Below, piece by piece: positions 7,607 to 16,134 of a stretch of 64,000 nucleotides of DNA (position 1 is the stretch's first letter; every line of letters begins with the position of its first letter). A program made the position numbers and the translations under genes. Below the pieces are notes generated by a model. The model had not been told where the DNA came from. It saw nothing but the letters and a program-made list of their open reading frames with translations, and searched no databases. Source of the DNA: Luteirhabdus salina (GTDB lineage Bacteria > Bacteroidota > Bacteroidia > Flavobacteriales > Flavobacteriaceae); NCBI GenBank assembly GCA_025384855.1, contig JALAHT010000002.1, positions 310,001-374,000 on the forward strand, read 5' to 3'.

Positions 7607-8251
7607 TTATAACGTCGCCACGGCATTGTTATTTGGAAGGATTGACGCCACATCGTATGCAGCGAATTTCTGCATATATGTGGTGATGGGGACGTTATTG
7701 GCATCCCGAAAAACGTCTTGTCCATCAGAGTCCAGAAACTTCATTACGTTTCCGGCTCCTCCCAAATGAGCGGCTGCCAAAAGGCCAGACTCGGTTACAT
7801 AAATATCATTGATAATTTGGCCATCAAATTCATCTATATAGTCTTTAAGCACCCATTTGTTTTTGGAAATTAACGCTTCAAACGCTCTTTCCTGTAACAT
7901 AGGGTCATTCAAAAACTTTCGTTTGTTATAGATGCCTACCCAATTAAGGGTAGTCCAGCCAAATTGATATTTTCCCAAATATCCTAGTCTGTTCACCGCT
8001 TTGTAATTACCACTGCTTTCTGAAAAGCCGAGGTCTTCACAAAAGCCGAGGTACGACTTCCCAACAAAGGGAATATTTTGTTGGGGATTCATATTTACTT
8101 CGAAATCATGAGGAACATTGGAAACTGCTCCTATAATGTCCGTAGTAAATATAGGACTACTGTAATTCATTTCATCTCTCGATGAAAATCCTGAAACAAA
8201 AAAGATTGTTACAAGCAGTAGCACAGACAATTTCATAAAACGTATTCTCAT
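7607..8251 (-). CDS. Exported lysozyme-like protein, paralogue 2
   Basis: A 214-residue protein with signal peptide (MKLSVLLLVTIFFVSGFSS from the second methionine, residue 6). It shares with its downstream neighbour the block GKSYLGFCEDLGFSESSGNY, then NRLGYLGKYQFGWTTL, the YVTESGLLAAAHLGGAGNV segment and a C-terminal YMQKFAAYDVASILPN. The glutamate in FSESSGNY would be the catalytic acid of a lysozyme-like domain. Length and architecture equal paralogue 1, but the N-terminal spacer differs. It has its own terminator and therefore probably its own promoter. Family assignment rests on the motif pattern, not on close identity to a characterised enzyme. Confidence 0.7.
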   Translation of the reverse strand: MRIRFMKLSVLLLVTIFFVSGFSSRDEMNYSSPIFTTDIIGAVSNVPHDFEVNMNPQQNIPFVGKSYLGFCEDLGFSESSGNYKAVNRLGYLGKYQFGWTTLNWVGIYNKRKFLNDPMLQERAFEALISKNKWVLKDYIDEFDGQIINDIYVTESGLLAAAHLGGAGNVMKFLDSDGQDVFRDANNVPITTYMQKFAAYDVASILPNNNAVATL

Positions 8252-8537
8252 GTTCTATTTTGGTTTAAAAAATTATAATTATTGCCCTACGGCTTCGTGC
8301 CACAGGGAAATAGTCATAAAACGAACATGACTCCTCGCGGACTCATGCCGCTTGTCTTATGAAATCTTAATGTCAAAGAACTCTTTATAATGTCTTGCGG
8401 TTGTCGACATTCCTATCAACAACCAAAGTCAAGATACAAATACAATGAGGGTGTAAAAAGCAATTAACAGCCTTTAACCCATTGTTTTAAAAAGGTTTAA
8501 CATTGAAGGGAAGCACGAAAAAAGTATGCCAAAGTAC
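8252..8537. other. Intergenic region with a small hairpin
   Basis: This 286-bp gap lies between two minus-strand genes. At 8285-8307 there is an imperfect hairpin: CCCT/AGGG and GGC/GCC arms around a symmetric AC/AC internal loop and TTCGT apical loop. It would fall in the 5' untranslated region of the paralogue 2 gene. No exact TAnnTTTG was found on the minus strand and no plausible small ORF was noticed. Confidence 0.4.
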
Positions 8538-9581
8538 CTAGCGATTGATACCCTGAGCATTTATCCAGCGCACATATTCCGCTTTATTCTGATTGTGCTG
8601 TGCTAGGGTTTTGGCGAATTTGTGGTAGCCCAAATTGTTGACATCGGCTACAAAATAGTAGTATTCATGGTTTTCGGCATTCAATACCGCATTGATGGAA
8701 GAAATATCAGGCATACTGATAGGACCCGGCGGAACACCGGTATATTTATAGGTATTATAAGGGGAATCGATTTCCAAATCTTTGTAAAGTACACGCTTGA
8801 TTACCTGATCGAAATCGTCTTCTTTACGCTTTTTTGCATAAATGACCGTCGGATCTGCCTGCAGTGGCATTCCTCGCTTTATACGGTTCAAGTACACTCC
8901 AGCTACACGTGGTCGCTCATCGACCTTGGCCGTTTCCTTTTGTACGATAGCTGCCAAGCTGATGACACCATTTTTCGATAATCCTAATTCACTTGCTTTT
9001 CGCTTGCGAGCTTCAGTCCAAAATCGATCATATTCGGTTTGCATACGATCCCGGAAGCCTTCGGCGGTGGTGTTCCAATAGAATTCATAAGTATTTGGCA
9101 CATACATTCCCAAGGCACTTTCTGAAGTAAATTGCTGGTTCTCCAGAAAGGAGGTATCGCGCATCGCTTGCAACAAAGCAACGCTATCGGCTTCAATCTG
9201 TTTTGAAATGGCACCCGCCAGATCCTCCAATCGCTCTTGATTGTTGAATTTCACCTGAATCGGGATATTTCGACTGCGAATGGTGTTTACGATATCGTTA
9301 TTGTTCATTCCGCTTTTCAGAATGAAATGTCCTGGTTTGATATTAGAAGGGTATTCCTTTCGGTTTGCAACCGCGACAAAACTTTCCATATCGTCCAATA
9401 GCGGTTCCAATTCATCATATACATCAGCAAATGAAGCATCGGTAGGAATATACACATGTGCCTCATCATTATTAAATGTGGTGTTGGGTGAAAAAACGGT
9501 GCTATAAACATACCAGGCAAAACCTCCCATGGCAATTAGACCTATAAGGGCAACGGCCCAAAGAATTTTTTTGATGTACAT
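8538..9581 (-). CDS. mltG: Endolytic murein transglycosylase MltG
   Basis: A 347-residue YceG/MltG protein: one N-terminal membrane helix (about residues 5-28), a LysM-like subdomain, and a catalytic domain with the conserved AAIVQKETAKVDERP segment holding catalytic Glu216. Later motifs GVYLNRIKRGMPLQADPTVIYA and SPYNTYKYTGVPPGPIS are typical. MltG cleaves nascent glycan strands in the periplasm and sets their length. It is the last gene of the unit dapF-acetyltransferase-mltG, separated by one base from the preceding stop-start junction, so it depends on the upstream promoter. Confidence 0.96.
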   Translation of the reverse strand: MYIKKILWAVALIGLIAMGGFAWYVYSTVFSPNTTFNNDEAHVYIPTDASFADVYDELEPLLDDMESFVAVANRKEYPSNIKPGHFILKSGMNNNDIVNTIRSRNIPIQVKFNNQERLEDLAGAISKQIEADSVALLQAMRDTSFLENQQFTSESALGMYVPNTYEFYWNTTAEGFRDRMQTEYDRFWTEARKRKASELGLSKNGVISLAAIVQKETAKVDERPRVAGVYLNRIKRGMPLQADPTVIYAKKRKEDDFDQVIKRVLYKDLEIDSPYNTYKYTGVPPGPISMPDISSINAVLNAENHEYYYFVADVNNLGYHKFAKTLAQHNQNKAEYVRWINAQGINR

Positions 9582-9582
9582 A

Positions 9583-10107
9583 TTATATCAGCATCTGTAA
9601 AAAAACAACGTTGTGGAAGCCCTCTTCCTCTTTAAGCCAATCTTTCATAATTCCTGTCTGCTCGAAACCCGCTTTTTTAAAGAGCGCCAAACTTCTTTCA
9701 TTCGTTTCAGGAATAGAAGCGTAAAATTGATGGAGTGAAAGATGTTTTTTTCCATATTTTTCTAGAAGTTGAAGGGCTTCATAAGCATACCCTTTTTTTC
9801 TATCCTCAGCTTTCGCAATCACCACTCCTACCCCGGCACGTTTATGCTTAGGGTCGAAATCGAATAGGTCGACACAGCCAACAGAGCGCTCTTCTTCCAC
9901 AGTGCAAATCATAAACCGAAGCTGCTTCATTTCATAAATATCGCGATGCGAATTTTCCAAATACTGCTTCAACACATGTTTCGAAAAGGGATTGGAGGTG
10001 TTGCTAACATACCAAACCTCCTCATCGTTTTCCAATTGGTATAGGAACTCCAAGTCTTCTGGCTCCAAGGCTCGCAAATATATCTTTTCTCCTTTCAAGG
10101 TACTCAT
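9583..10107 (-). CDS. GNAT-family N-acetyltransferase (RimJ/RimL-like)
   Basis: A 174-residue GNAT protein starting MSTLKGEKIYLRALEPEDLE. This ATG overlaps the dapF stop as ATGA; an alternative start two codons upstream is less economical. The acetyl-CoA-binding core is GVGVVIAKAEDRKKGYAYEAL (about residues 89-109 by eye), followed by ASIPETNERSLALFKKAGFE. It transfers an acetyl group to an amine; substrate unknown. Its place between a diaminopimelate and a glycan-strand enzyme is suggestive of envelope function but not evidence for it. Confidence 0.85.
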   Translation of the reverse strand: MSTLKGEKIYLRALEPEDLEFLYQLENDEEVWYVSNTSNPFSKHVLKQYLENSHRDIYEMKQLRFMICTVEEERSVGCVDLFDFDPKHKRAGVGVVIAKAEDRKKGYAYEALQLLEKYGKKHLSLHQFYASIPETNERSLALFKKAGFEQTGIMKDWLKEEEGFHNVVFLQMLI

Positions 10108-10877
10108 AGCCATTCTCCTTTAAAAACCTGTTCGGCTGGGCCTTCTAAAAAGATATCGGAATATCCTTCATTCGTTTTTTCGAAGTGAACCTGTAAATCG
10201 CCACCGGGTGTTTTTAAGGTAACGGAAGTAGTGTTCGACTTTCCAAGTTCCGCCATGGCAATCGCAACTGCGGTCACGCCGGTCCCGCATGAGAGCGTTT
10301 CATTTTCAACCCCGCGCTCATACGTTCGAACCTGAAAGGTCTCCTCGTCGACTTGCTTTACGAAATTGATATTGGCACCCATTTCGCCATACAGTCCATA
10401 GCGTAAACGCTTGCCTTGCAGCTTCACATCAAGATCATCTATCTCTTTCACCATTTGAACATGGTGTGGCGAGCCAGTATTCAGAAAAACGTGTTTTTCA
10501 AAAACATTCACCTCGGTCACATCGTTCATCTTCAACCGAATTCTTCCATCGGAAATAGTTGCCGTATGCATTCCGTCTATCGCTTCAAATTCCGCTTCAC
10601 CTTCAATTACACCTAAAAAATTCGCAAAATGCACTAAGCAGCGGCCGCCGTTGCCACACATAGAGCTTTCCCTTCCATCGGAATTGAAATACACCATCGT
10701 AAAGTTAGCAGTATCGTGCTCTTCCAATAGTATCAAGCCATCTGCACCAATGCCAAAATTTCTGTCGCACATCTTGGCAATCAGTTTGGTATCATTTTTG
10801 GAAAATATAAACTGACGATTATCGATAATGATAAAATCGTTTCCAGTCCCTTGATATTTATAGAAAGGTATGGCCAT
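10104..10877 (-). CDS. dapF: Diaminopimelate epimerase DapF
   Basis: A 257-residue enzyme converting LL- to meso-diaminopimelate for lysine and peptidoglycan synthesis. The two catalytic cysteines are present: Cys74 in SSMCGNGGRC and Cys197 in ENETLSCGTGVTAVA. The N-terminus MAIPFYKYQGTGNDFIIIDN is canonical. It heads a three-gene minus-strand unit with the GNAT protein and mltG. The -7 element lies only five bases before the ATG, so the transcript may be nearly or fully leaderless. Confidence 0.97.
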   Translation of the reverse strand: MAIPFYKYQGTGNDFIIIDNRQFIFSKNDTKLIAKMCDRNFGIGADGLILLEEHDTANFTMVYFNSDGRESSMCGNGGRCLVHFANFLGVIEGEAEFEAIDGMHTATISDGRIRLKMNDVTEVNVFEKHVFLNTGSPHHVQMVKEIDDLDVKLQGKRLRYGLYGEMGANINFVKQVDEETFQVRTYERGVENETLSCGTGVTAVAIAMAELGKSNTTSVTLKTPGGDLQVHFEKTNEGYSDIFLEGPAEQVFKGEWL

Positions 10878-10882
10878 GGGCG

Positions 10883-10890
10883 CAAAGGTA
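10883..10890 (-). promoter_or_regulatory. Candidate -7 element for dapF
   Basis: Minus-strand TACCTTTG matches TAnnTTTG exactly. Transcription starting about 5-7 bases downstream would begin at or next to the dapF start codon. Confidence 0.55.
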
Positions 10891-11008
10891 GCAAAAAAGC
10901 CTTGGCACCCATGCGAAATTTGCGGTGTTAAACCGACGTTAAAACTGAAATATCGCTATACGATACTCGTCTTTTATTTAGTTATGTTCAACGTAAAAAA
11001 GAAAAACA

Positions 11009-12403
11009 ATGAAACAGGCAGTTAGATTATTTCTGGTAGCGCTGTTCGCAGGCGCCATCACCCTAGGCGGATACAAATATTTCTTGGAAAAAGATTCCGT
11101 CACCATCGCTACCGCAGAAGAAACCTCATCCTTCATCCCTACAAATTTTAATTCCTTACCTACAAGTAGTACCAATGCCGACTTTACCGAAGCGGCGAAT
11201 AACTCGGTACACGCCGTTGTTCACGTAAAAAATGTGACCATTAGTCGGCAGCCCTCTAACCTCATGGAATATTTCTATGGCGGTGGTGAACCGCGCGCTA
11301 TGGTCGGTGCTGGTAGTGGTGTTATTATTTCACCTGACGGCTACATCGTTACCAATAATCATGTTATTGAAAATGCTTCGCAATTGGAGGTTACCTTAAA
11401 CGATAATCGAACGTATGAAGCGACTCTAATAGGGTCGGATCCTAAAACCGACATTGCCCTGATAAAGGTGGAGGCCGAAAATGATTTGCCGTTTATGCCT
11501 TTTGGCGATTCGAACAATGTTCAGTTGGGTGAATGGGTCTTGGCCGTTGGTAATCCTTTCAATCTTACCTCGACCGTAACGGCTGGAATTGTAAGTGCGA
11601 AGGCGCGTGATTTGAACCAGTTTGACCGAAATCCACAATCCTTTATTCAAACCGATGCGGCCGTTAACCGTGGAAATAGCGGGGGTGCGTTGGTGAATAT
11701 TAGAGGTGAATTGATCGGAATCAATACCGCGATTACTTCTGAAACCGGATCGTATGTTGGGTACTCCTTTGCCGTACCTTCCAACAATGCGCGTAAAGTT
11801 ATTGAAGATATCATGGAATACGGAAATGTACAGCGTGCCATTTTAGGTATCTCGGGAGGAAGTTTGAACACTAAGGTTGCCGATGACTTGGGAATCGATG
11901 AAACCGAAGGCGTATATGTTGGCGGTGTGGAAGCTGGCAGTGGTGCCGATAAAGGAGGTATCAGGGAAGGTGATATTATCAAGGAACTCGATGGTATTCA
12001 GATCACTAAATTTTCTGATTTGGCTGGATATCTAGGGTCTAAACGTCCAGATGACGTAGTTGCGGTAAAAGTATTACGAAATGGACGCGAAAAAGTGATT
12101 CCCGTAACCTTAATCAAACTAGATACCTTTGAGATTCAGGATATAGGTCTTGAGGTACGAAACGCGAGCAAAGCACAATTGGAAAATCGCGGTCTGCAAA
12201 ATGGCGTCATTGTTTCCCGTACCTTAACGAAGGATATGGCACAATACGGATTGGAAGGAATCGTGATTACCAAAATCAATGATAAGGACGTTAACGATAT
12301 AGACGATGTGAAGCGTATTATGAACCAACGAAATTACAAGGCTCCGATAAAAATGACGTTTGTAAATCAGCGTGGCGAGCTAAATTCGTTCATCTTCAGG
12401 TAA
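11009..12403 (+). CDS. HtrA/DegP-family periplasmic serine protease
   Basis: A 464-residue Do-like protease. N-terminal membrane/signal segment (about residues 6-25), trypsin-like domain with the triad His118 (VTNNHVIE), Asp148 (DPKTDIALI) and Ser224 (RGNSGGAL), then two PDZ domains (about 275-370 and 375-460; AILGISGGSLN, GVYVGGVEAGSGADKGGI). These proteases degrade or refold damaged envelope proteins. It is monocistronic, flanked by a strong terminator. No TAnnTTTG is visible upstream, which leaves room for an alternative sigma factor, as would suit an envelope-stress gene. Confidence 0.95.
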   Translation: MKQAVRLFLVALFAGAITLGGYKYFLEKDSVTIATAEETSSFIPTNFNSLPTSSTNADFTEAANNSVHAVVHVKNVTISRQPSNLMEYFYGGGEPRAMVGAGSGVIISPDGYIVTNNHVIENASQLEVTLNDNRTYEATLIGSDPKTDIALIKVEAENDLPFMPFGDSNNVQLGEWVLAVGNPFNLTSTVTAGIVSAKARDLNQFDRNPQSFIQTDAAVNRGNSGGALVNIRGELIGINTAITSETGSYVGYSFAVPSNNARKVIEDIMEYGNVQRAILGISGGSLNTKVADDLGIDETEGVYVGGVEAGSGADKGGIREGDIIKELDGIQITKFSDLAGYLGSKRPDDVVAVKVLRNGREKVIPVTLIKLDTFEIQDIGLEVRNASKAQLENRGLQNGVIVSRTLTKDMAQYGLEGIVITKINDKDVNDIDDVKRIMNQRNYKAPIKMTFVNQRGELNSFIFR

Positions 12404-12424
12404 TACATTGTTATTTCTTGAAGG

Positions 12425-12461
12425 AATACCCCTCTATAAATCAATTTTTTAGAGGGGTATT
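12425..12461 (+). terminator. Intrinsic terminator after htrA-like gene
   Basis: An 11-12 bp perfect stem (AATACCCCTCT at 12425-12435 with AGAGGGGTATT at 12451-12461) followed by TTTATTTT, 22 bp after the stop codon. Confidence 0.9.
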
Positions 12462-12501
12462 TTATTTTGATGAAAGGCTTCACGAAAACGTTTGAAATAA
12501 T

Positions 12502-12509
12502 TATTTTTG
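12502..12509 (+). promoter_or_regulatory. Candidate -7 element for gap
   Basis: TATTTTTG matches TAnnTTTG, 56 bp before the gap ATG. The predicted leader contains a 6-bp hairpin, TCTCGA (12533-12538) with TCGAGA (12542-12547). Confidence 0.55.
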
Positions 12510-12565
12510 CAGCAAATTTAAAAACCAATAATTCTCGAGTTTCGAGACCCTAAAACAACATACCT

Positions 12566-14014
12566 ATGAGTTTTGATGACGTTTATGAAAAAGAACTGTC
12601 GTTTCAAACCGACCGCCGAAAGGCTTCCGTGGAATTTATTAAGATCGTAAGCGATCTTTGGTACGACAAAAGCATTGAGTTAGTGCTTTTCCGAAACCCA
12701 CTTATCAACCGAAACGTAAGTGAAATCCTGAACCTTCACGAGTATGCTGGCGAATTTGTTCAAAAGCCTATCTCTATTTTCGATTCAGTTGAAATAGCCG
12801 AGGCCATCAAGACATTAGACCTTCCTCCTGCAAAATTGGATATTGGGAAAATGACGTACGAATACCATCTAGAGGAAAACGAACATCAGGACGCTTTAGA
12901 TTTTGTAAGCAGCAAGCTTAAAGATGCAAAGGAGAAGGAAGAAATCGTTCCAAAGGATGTTGTTTTATATGGATTCGGACGCATCGGACGTCTTTTAGCA
13001 CGTGAATTAATGACACGTACCGGAAAGGGAAGTCAGCTTCGCCTTCGTGCTATCGTTACACGAGGAACCGTAGACCAGACGGTATTGGAGAAACGTGCCT
13101 CCTTACTGGAATTCGACTCGGTTCATGGTGATTTTCCAGGTACTGTACGTGCGGATGTAGATAGAAAAGCATTGATTATTAACGGTACCACCGTTCATAT
13201 GATTTCTGCTAATGCTCCGGAAGACATCGATTATACGGAATACGGCATCGAAAATGCCTTGGTTATCGATAACACGGGTGCTTTCCGAGACGAAGAAGCG
13301 CTAGGCCGTCATCTGAAAGCGAAAGGTGTAGCAAAAGTGTTGCTGACAGCTCCAGGGAAAGGAGTTCCGAATATCGTTCACGGTGTAAACCATAAAGAAT
13401 ACGACCCAGAGAAAGTGGATATCTTTTCGGCGGCCTCTTGCACCACCAACGCTATCACACCAGTCTTGAAAGCGGTGGAAGATAGTTTAGGAGTGGTACA
13501 TGGGCATTTGGAAACAATCCATGCGTATACCAACGACCAAAACTTGGTCGATAACATGCATAAGAAATACCGCCGTGGCCGTGCAGCAGCTTTAAATATG
13601 GTGATTACCGAAACAGGCGCTGGAAAAGCGGTTAGTAAGGCACTTCCTTCGTTTGAAGGGAAACTGACTAGCAATGCGATTCGTGTTCCGGTTCCAAATG
13701 GTTCCTTGGCGATTTTGAATTTGGAGTTGGAAAATAAAACCTCTATAGATGGCCTCAATTCCATCATGAAGAAATATGCATTGGAAGGCGATTTGGTCGA
13801 GCAGATTAAATATTCATTGAATAACGAATTGGTATCCAGCGATATCGTTGGTTCCTCCGCTCCTTCTATTTATGACAGCAACGCAACGATCGTAACCGCT
13901 GATGGGAAAAATGTTGTGCTTTATGTTTGGTACGACAATGAATACGGGTACAGCCATCAGGTAATCCGTTTGGCGAAATACATCGCACAAGTAAGACGTT
14001 ATACGTACTACTAG
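12566..14014 (+). CDS. gap: Glyceraldehyde-3-phosphate dehydrogenase, long form
   Basis: A 482-residue GAPDH. The classical enzyme (about 330 residues) starts near residue 130 with VVLYGFGRIGRLLARELM, the NAD-binding Rossmann motif; the nucleophile is Cys292 in SAASCTTNAITP, followed by HAYTNDQNLVD and YDNEYGYSHQ. It interconverts glyceraldehyde 3-phosphate and 1,3-bisphosphoglycerate in central carbon metabolism. The N-terminal ~130 residues are an extension with no motif I recognise; similar long forms occur in Bacteroidota and some other bacteria, often beside a shorter gap. Whether it is tuned to the gluconeogenic direction cannot be decided here. Confidence 0.95.
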   Translation: MSFDDVYEKELSFQTDRRKASVEFIKIVSDLWYDKSIELVLFRNPLINRNVSEILNLHEYAGEFVQKPISIFDSVEIAEAIKTLDLPPAKLDIGKMTYEYHLEENEHQDALDFVSSKLKDAKEKEEIVPKDVVLYGFGRIGRLLARELMTRTGKGSQLRLRAIVTRGTVDQTVLEKRASLLEFDSVHGDFPGTVRADVDRKALIINGTTVHMISANAPEDIDYTEYGIENALVIDNTGAFRDEEALGRHLKAKGVAKVLLTAPGKGVPNIVHGVNHKEYDPEKVDIFSAASCTTNAITPVLKAVEDSLGVVHGHLETIHAYTNDQNLVDNMHKKYRRGRAAALNMVITETGAGKAVSKALPSFEGKLTSNAIRVPVPNGSLAILNLELENKTSIDGLNSIMKKYALEGDLVEQIKYSLNNELVSSDIVGSSAPSIYDSNATIVTADGKNVVLYVWYDNEYGYSHQVIRLAKYIAQVRRYTYY

Positions 14015-14036
14015 GATATAATGATATACGGTAAGG

Positions 14037-14064
14037 AGCCCGTTCTTAGGAGCGGGCTTTTTTA
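14037..14064 (+). terminator. Intrinsic terminator after gap
   Basis: Stem AGCCCG (14037-14042) with CGGGCT (14053-14058), extended by a G.T and an A-T pair, followed by a T-run (14059-14063). It lies 22 bp after the gap stop. Confidence 0.85.
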
Positions 14065-14096
14065 TTTGGATGAGACATTATAGCCGACATATATCC

Positions 14097-14104
14097 TATA
14101 TTTG
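14097..14104 (+). promoter_or_regulatory. Candidate -7 element for the TPR-trmD unit
   Basis: TATATTTG matches TAnnTTTG and lies 18 bp before the ATG at 14123. An in-frame TTG at 14102 overlaps this element and is thereby excluded as the start. Confidence 0.55.
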
Positions 14105-14122
14105 TACTCTAAACCATTCACT

Positions 14123-14617
14123 ATGGATCACCTGACCAAACTAGAGGAAATGCTAGATCAGGCTAACCTCGACATCAAAAATGGCCTTTACGATAAGGCG
14201 AGCAATACCTTAGAGGAAATATTGGATATGGATTCCGATTTCGGAAAAGCCTATAACCATCTTGGATATTTGTATGAAGTGAAATTTAAGGAGTATGAAA
14301 AAGGCGAAACCCTTTATAAGCTTTGTCTTGAGAAAACACCAATGTATCCTGCCGTATACTATAATTATTCAATTTTGCTTTCAACCTTAGAAAAATGGGA
14401 TGAACTGAAGGACTTATTAGACCGAGCGCTTACCATTCCAGGCATTACAAAATCGACCATCTATAATGAGTATGCCATCATGTATGAACAGCAAGGAAAA
14501 TTAGATGAAGCTATTGAATACTATCGAAAAACCGGTTTAAATACGTTGGATAAGACTGTGTTGGACAGAGCAAAAGCTTCTATCGAACGCTGTAAATCGA
14601 AAAAAGAATTGTTTTAG
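14123..14617 (+). CDS. Tetratricopeptide-repeat protein
   Basis: A 164-residue helical protein with about three TPR units, for example FGKAYNHLGYLYEVKFKEYE and STIYNEYAIMYEQQGKLDEA, plus a degenerate unit between. TPRs mediate protein-protein contacts; no partner or enzymatic domain is visible, and there is no signal peptide, so it is probably cytoplasmic. The ATG at 14123 is preferred over an in-frame TTG that falls in the promoter. trmD starts on the base after its stop, so the two are co-transcribed. Confidence 0.8.
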   Translation: MDHLTKLEEMLDQANLDIKNGLYDKASNTLEEILDMDSDFGKAYNHLGYLYEVKFKEYEKGETLYKLCLEKTPMYPAVYYNYSILLSTLEKWDELKDLLDRALTIPGITKSTIYNEYAIMYEQQGKLDEAIEYYRKTGLNTLDKTVLDRAKASIERCKSKKELF

Positions 14618-15295
14618 ATGCGCATAGACATTATTACAGTCTTACCAGAATTACTAGAAAGTCCTTTTGAAGCTTCTATACTGAAACGCGCCATCGAAAA
14701 AGGATTGGTGGAAGTTCATTTGCATAACCTACGCGACTATTCTTCGAATAATTATAAACAGGTAGACGATTACCAGTTTGGGGGTGGCGCCGGGATGGTC
14801 CTGATGATTGAACCCATCGACAAATGTATTTCAAAATTGAAAGCCGAGCGCGAGTATGATGAAGTATTGTATATGACACCCGATGGTGAAAAGTTTACGC
14901 AAGGAATTGCGAACGAGCTTTCATTGAAAGGGAATATCATCATTTTATGTGGTCATTACAAAGGGGTAGACCAACGCGTACGCGATCATTTTGTGACAAG
15001 GGAACTAACCATTGGAGATTATGTGTTGAGTGGCGGTGAATTGGCAGCAGCGGTTGTAAGCGATGCCATCATTCGTTTATTACCGGGCGTTCTTGGTGAT
15101 GAAACCAGCGCACTGACGGATAGTTTTCAGGATAATTTATTGGCTCCTCCTATCTATACACGTCCTGCCGAATACAAGGGTTGGACTGTTCCTGAAATCT
15201 TGACAAGTGGCAACCTGCCCAAAATTGAAGAATGGCGCGAACAAAAAGCCCTTGAACGGACCGAAAAATGGCGACCGGATTTGTTGGACGATTAG
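14618..15295 (+). CDS. trmD: tRNA (guanine-N1)-methyltransferase TrmD
   Basis: A 225-residue SPOUT-class enzyme that makes m1G37 in tRNAs, preventing frameshifts. It starts [17 protein letters not shown] and contains the trefoil-knot SAM site [17 protein letters not shown] and [20 protein letters not shown]. Full length for the family. It directly follows the TPR gene and lies upstream of rplS, an association also found in many bacteria, though here a repeat element and a separate promoter stand between them. Confidence 0.97.
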   Translation: MRIDIITVLPELLESPFEASILKRAIEKGLVEVHLHNLRDYSSNNYKQVDDYQFGGGAGMVLMIEPIDKCISKLKAEREYDEVLYMTPDGEKFTQGIANELSLKGNIIILCGHYKGVDQRVRDHFVTRELTIGDYVLSGGELAAAVVSDAIIRLLPGVLGDETSALTDSFQDNLLAPPIYTRPAEYKGWTVPEILTSGNLPKIEEWREQKALERTEKWRPDLLDD

Positions 15296-15300
15296 TTGGT

Positions 15301-15447
15301 AGTCATTAGTGATTAGCTGTGTCTTCAAAGTGGCAAAGTTGTAAAGCATCAAAGGAGCAAAGTATCATAGATGCAGAGAATTCAGAATTCAGAATTCTGC
15401 ATTTCGAATTGATCATTCCAAACTCTTGTCTCTTGTCTCTTGTCTCT
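15301..15447 (-). repeat. Composite short-tandem-repeat element, copy B (inverted)
   Basis: Read on the minus strand this has the same block order as copy A: an AATTC-containing heptamer tract (three units, about 15378-15400), an octamer tract of CTTTG-type units (CAAAG on the plus strand, about 15325-15363), a GAAGACAC segment, then GCTAATCACTAATGACT (15301-15317). An extra tract of three TCTTGTC heptamers (15424-15444, plus strand) adjoins it. The segment between trmD and the rplS promoter has no coding potential. Confidence 0.75.
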
Positions 15448-15466
15448 AAAAAATATCTCCAATTCA

Positions 15467-15496
15467 TTGCACCATCCCGATAAAACACTATCTTTG
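15467..15496 (+). promoter_or_regulatory. rplS promoter (-33 TTG, -7 TATCTTTG)
   Basis: TTG at 15467-15469 and TATCTTTG at 15489-15496 are separated by 19 bp, the spacing expected for the Bacteroidota housekeeping sigma factor. The predicted leader to the rplS ATG is about 65 nt. Confidence 0.75.
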
Positions 15497-15568
15497 CAGC
15501 CGATTTGATTCAACCTCTGGCGAGAATCGCGAATGTTGGTTTAAACATAACTTAAGATAAGAGTAAAC

Positions 15569-15919
15569 ATGGACTCGATCATCAAATTTGTAGAAGACGA
15601 ATTCGTATCGAAGAAAGAATTTCCACAATTCGGAGCCGGTGATACCATCACTGTGTATTATGAAATTCGTGAAGGTGAAAAGACCCGTACCCAGTTTTTC
15701 CGTGGAACGGTAATTCAAATTAAAGGAACTGGTGCAACCAAGACCTTCACCATTCGTAAAATGTCTGGAACTGTTGGCGTAGAGCGTATCTTCCCAATCA
15801 ATTTGCCAGCCATCCAAAAAATTGAAATGAACAAAAAAGGTAGCGTACGTAGAAAACGTATCTTCTACTTCCGTAACCTTACTGGTAAGAAAGCTAGAAT
15901 TCGCGAAAAGAAAAGCTAG
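15569..15919 (+). CDS. rplS: 50S ribosomal protein L19
   Basis: A 116-residue L19 protein, which sits at the 30S-50S interface. Recognisable segments are GDTITVYYEIREGEKTRTQ, FRGTVIQIKGTGATKTFTIRK, GVGVERIFPINLP-like text (TVGVERIFPINLPAI) and the basic C-terminus RRKRIFYFRNLTGKKARI. It has its own promoter and a strong terminator, so it is monocistronic here. Confidence 0.98.
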   Translation: MDSIIKFVEDEFVSKKEFPQFGAGDTITVYYEIREGEKTRTQFFRGTVIQIKGTGATKTFTIRKMSGTVGVERIFPINLPAIQKIEMNKKGSVRRKRIFYFRNLTGKKARIREKKS

Positions 15920-15942
15920 TCGATTACCACGACAACACCAAC

Positions 15943-15973
15943 AAAAATGCGGTCTCTTTCAGACCGCATTTTT
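15943..15973 (+). terminator. Intrinsic terminator after rplS
   Basis: A 13-bp perfect stem (15943-15955 with 15961-15973), 5-base loop CTTTC, ending in a T-run. Confidence 0.92.
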
Positions 15974-16134
15974 TTATGAACAAATGTTAATAACACGAGT
16001 TTATAAAATGTTAATACAAAAGCGGTTACAAAATTTGAAGAATTGGAAATCTGTTTTACATTAGCAATATCAAATGATGATTCTTTCATCTTTTGGTAAA
16101 CATAAAGTAACGTTCTTTATAAGCTTTTGAGGTT

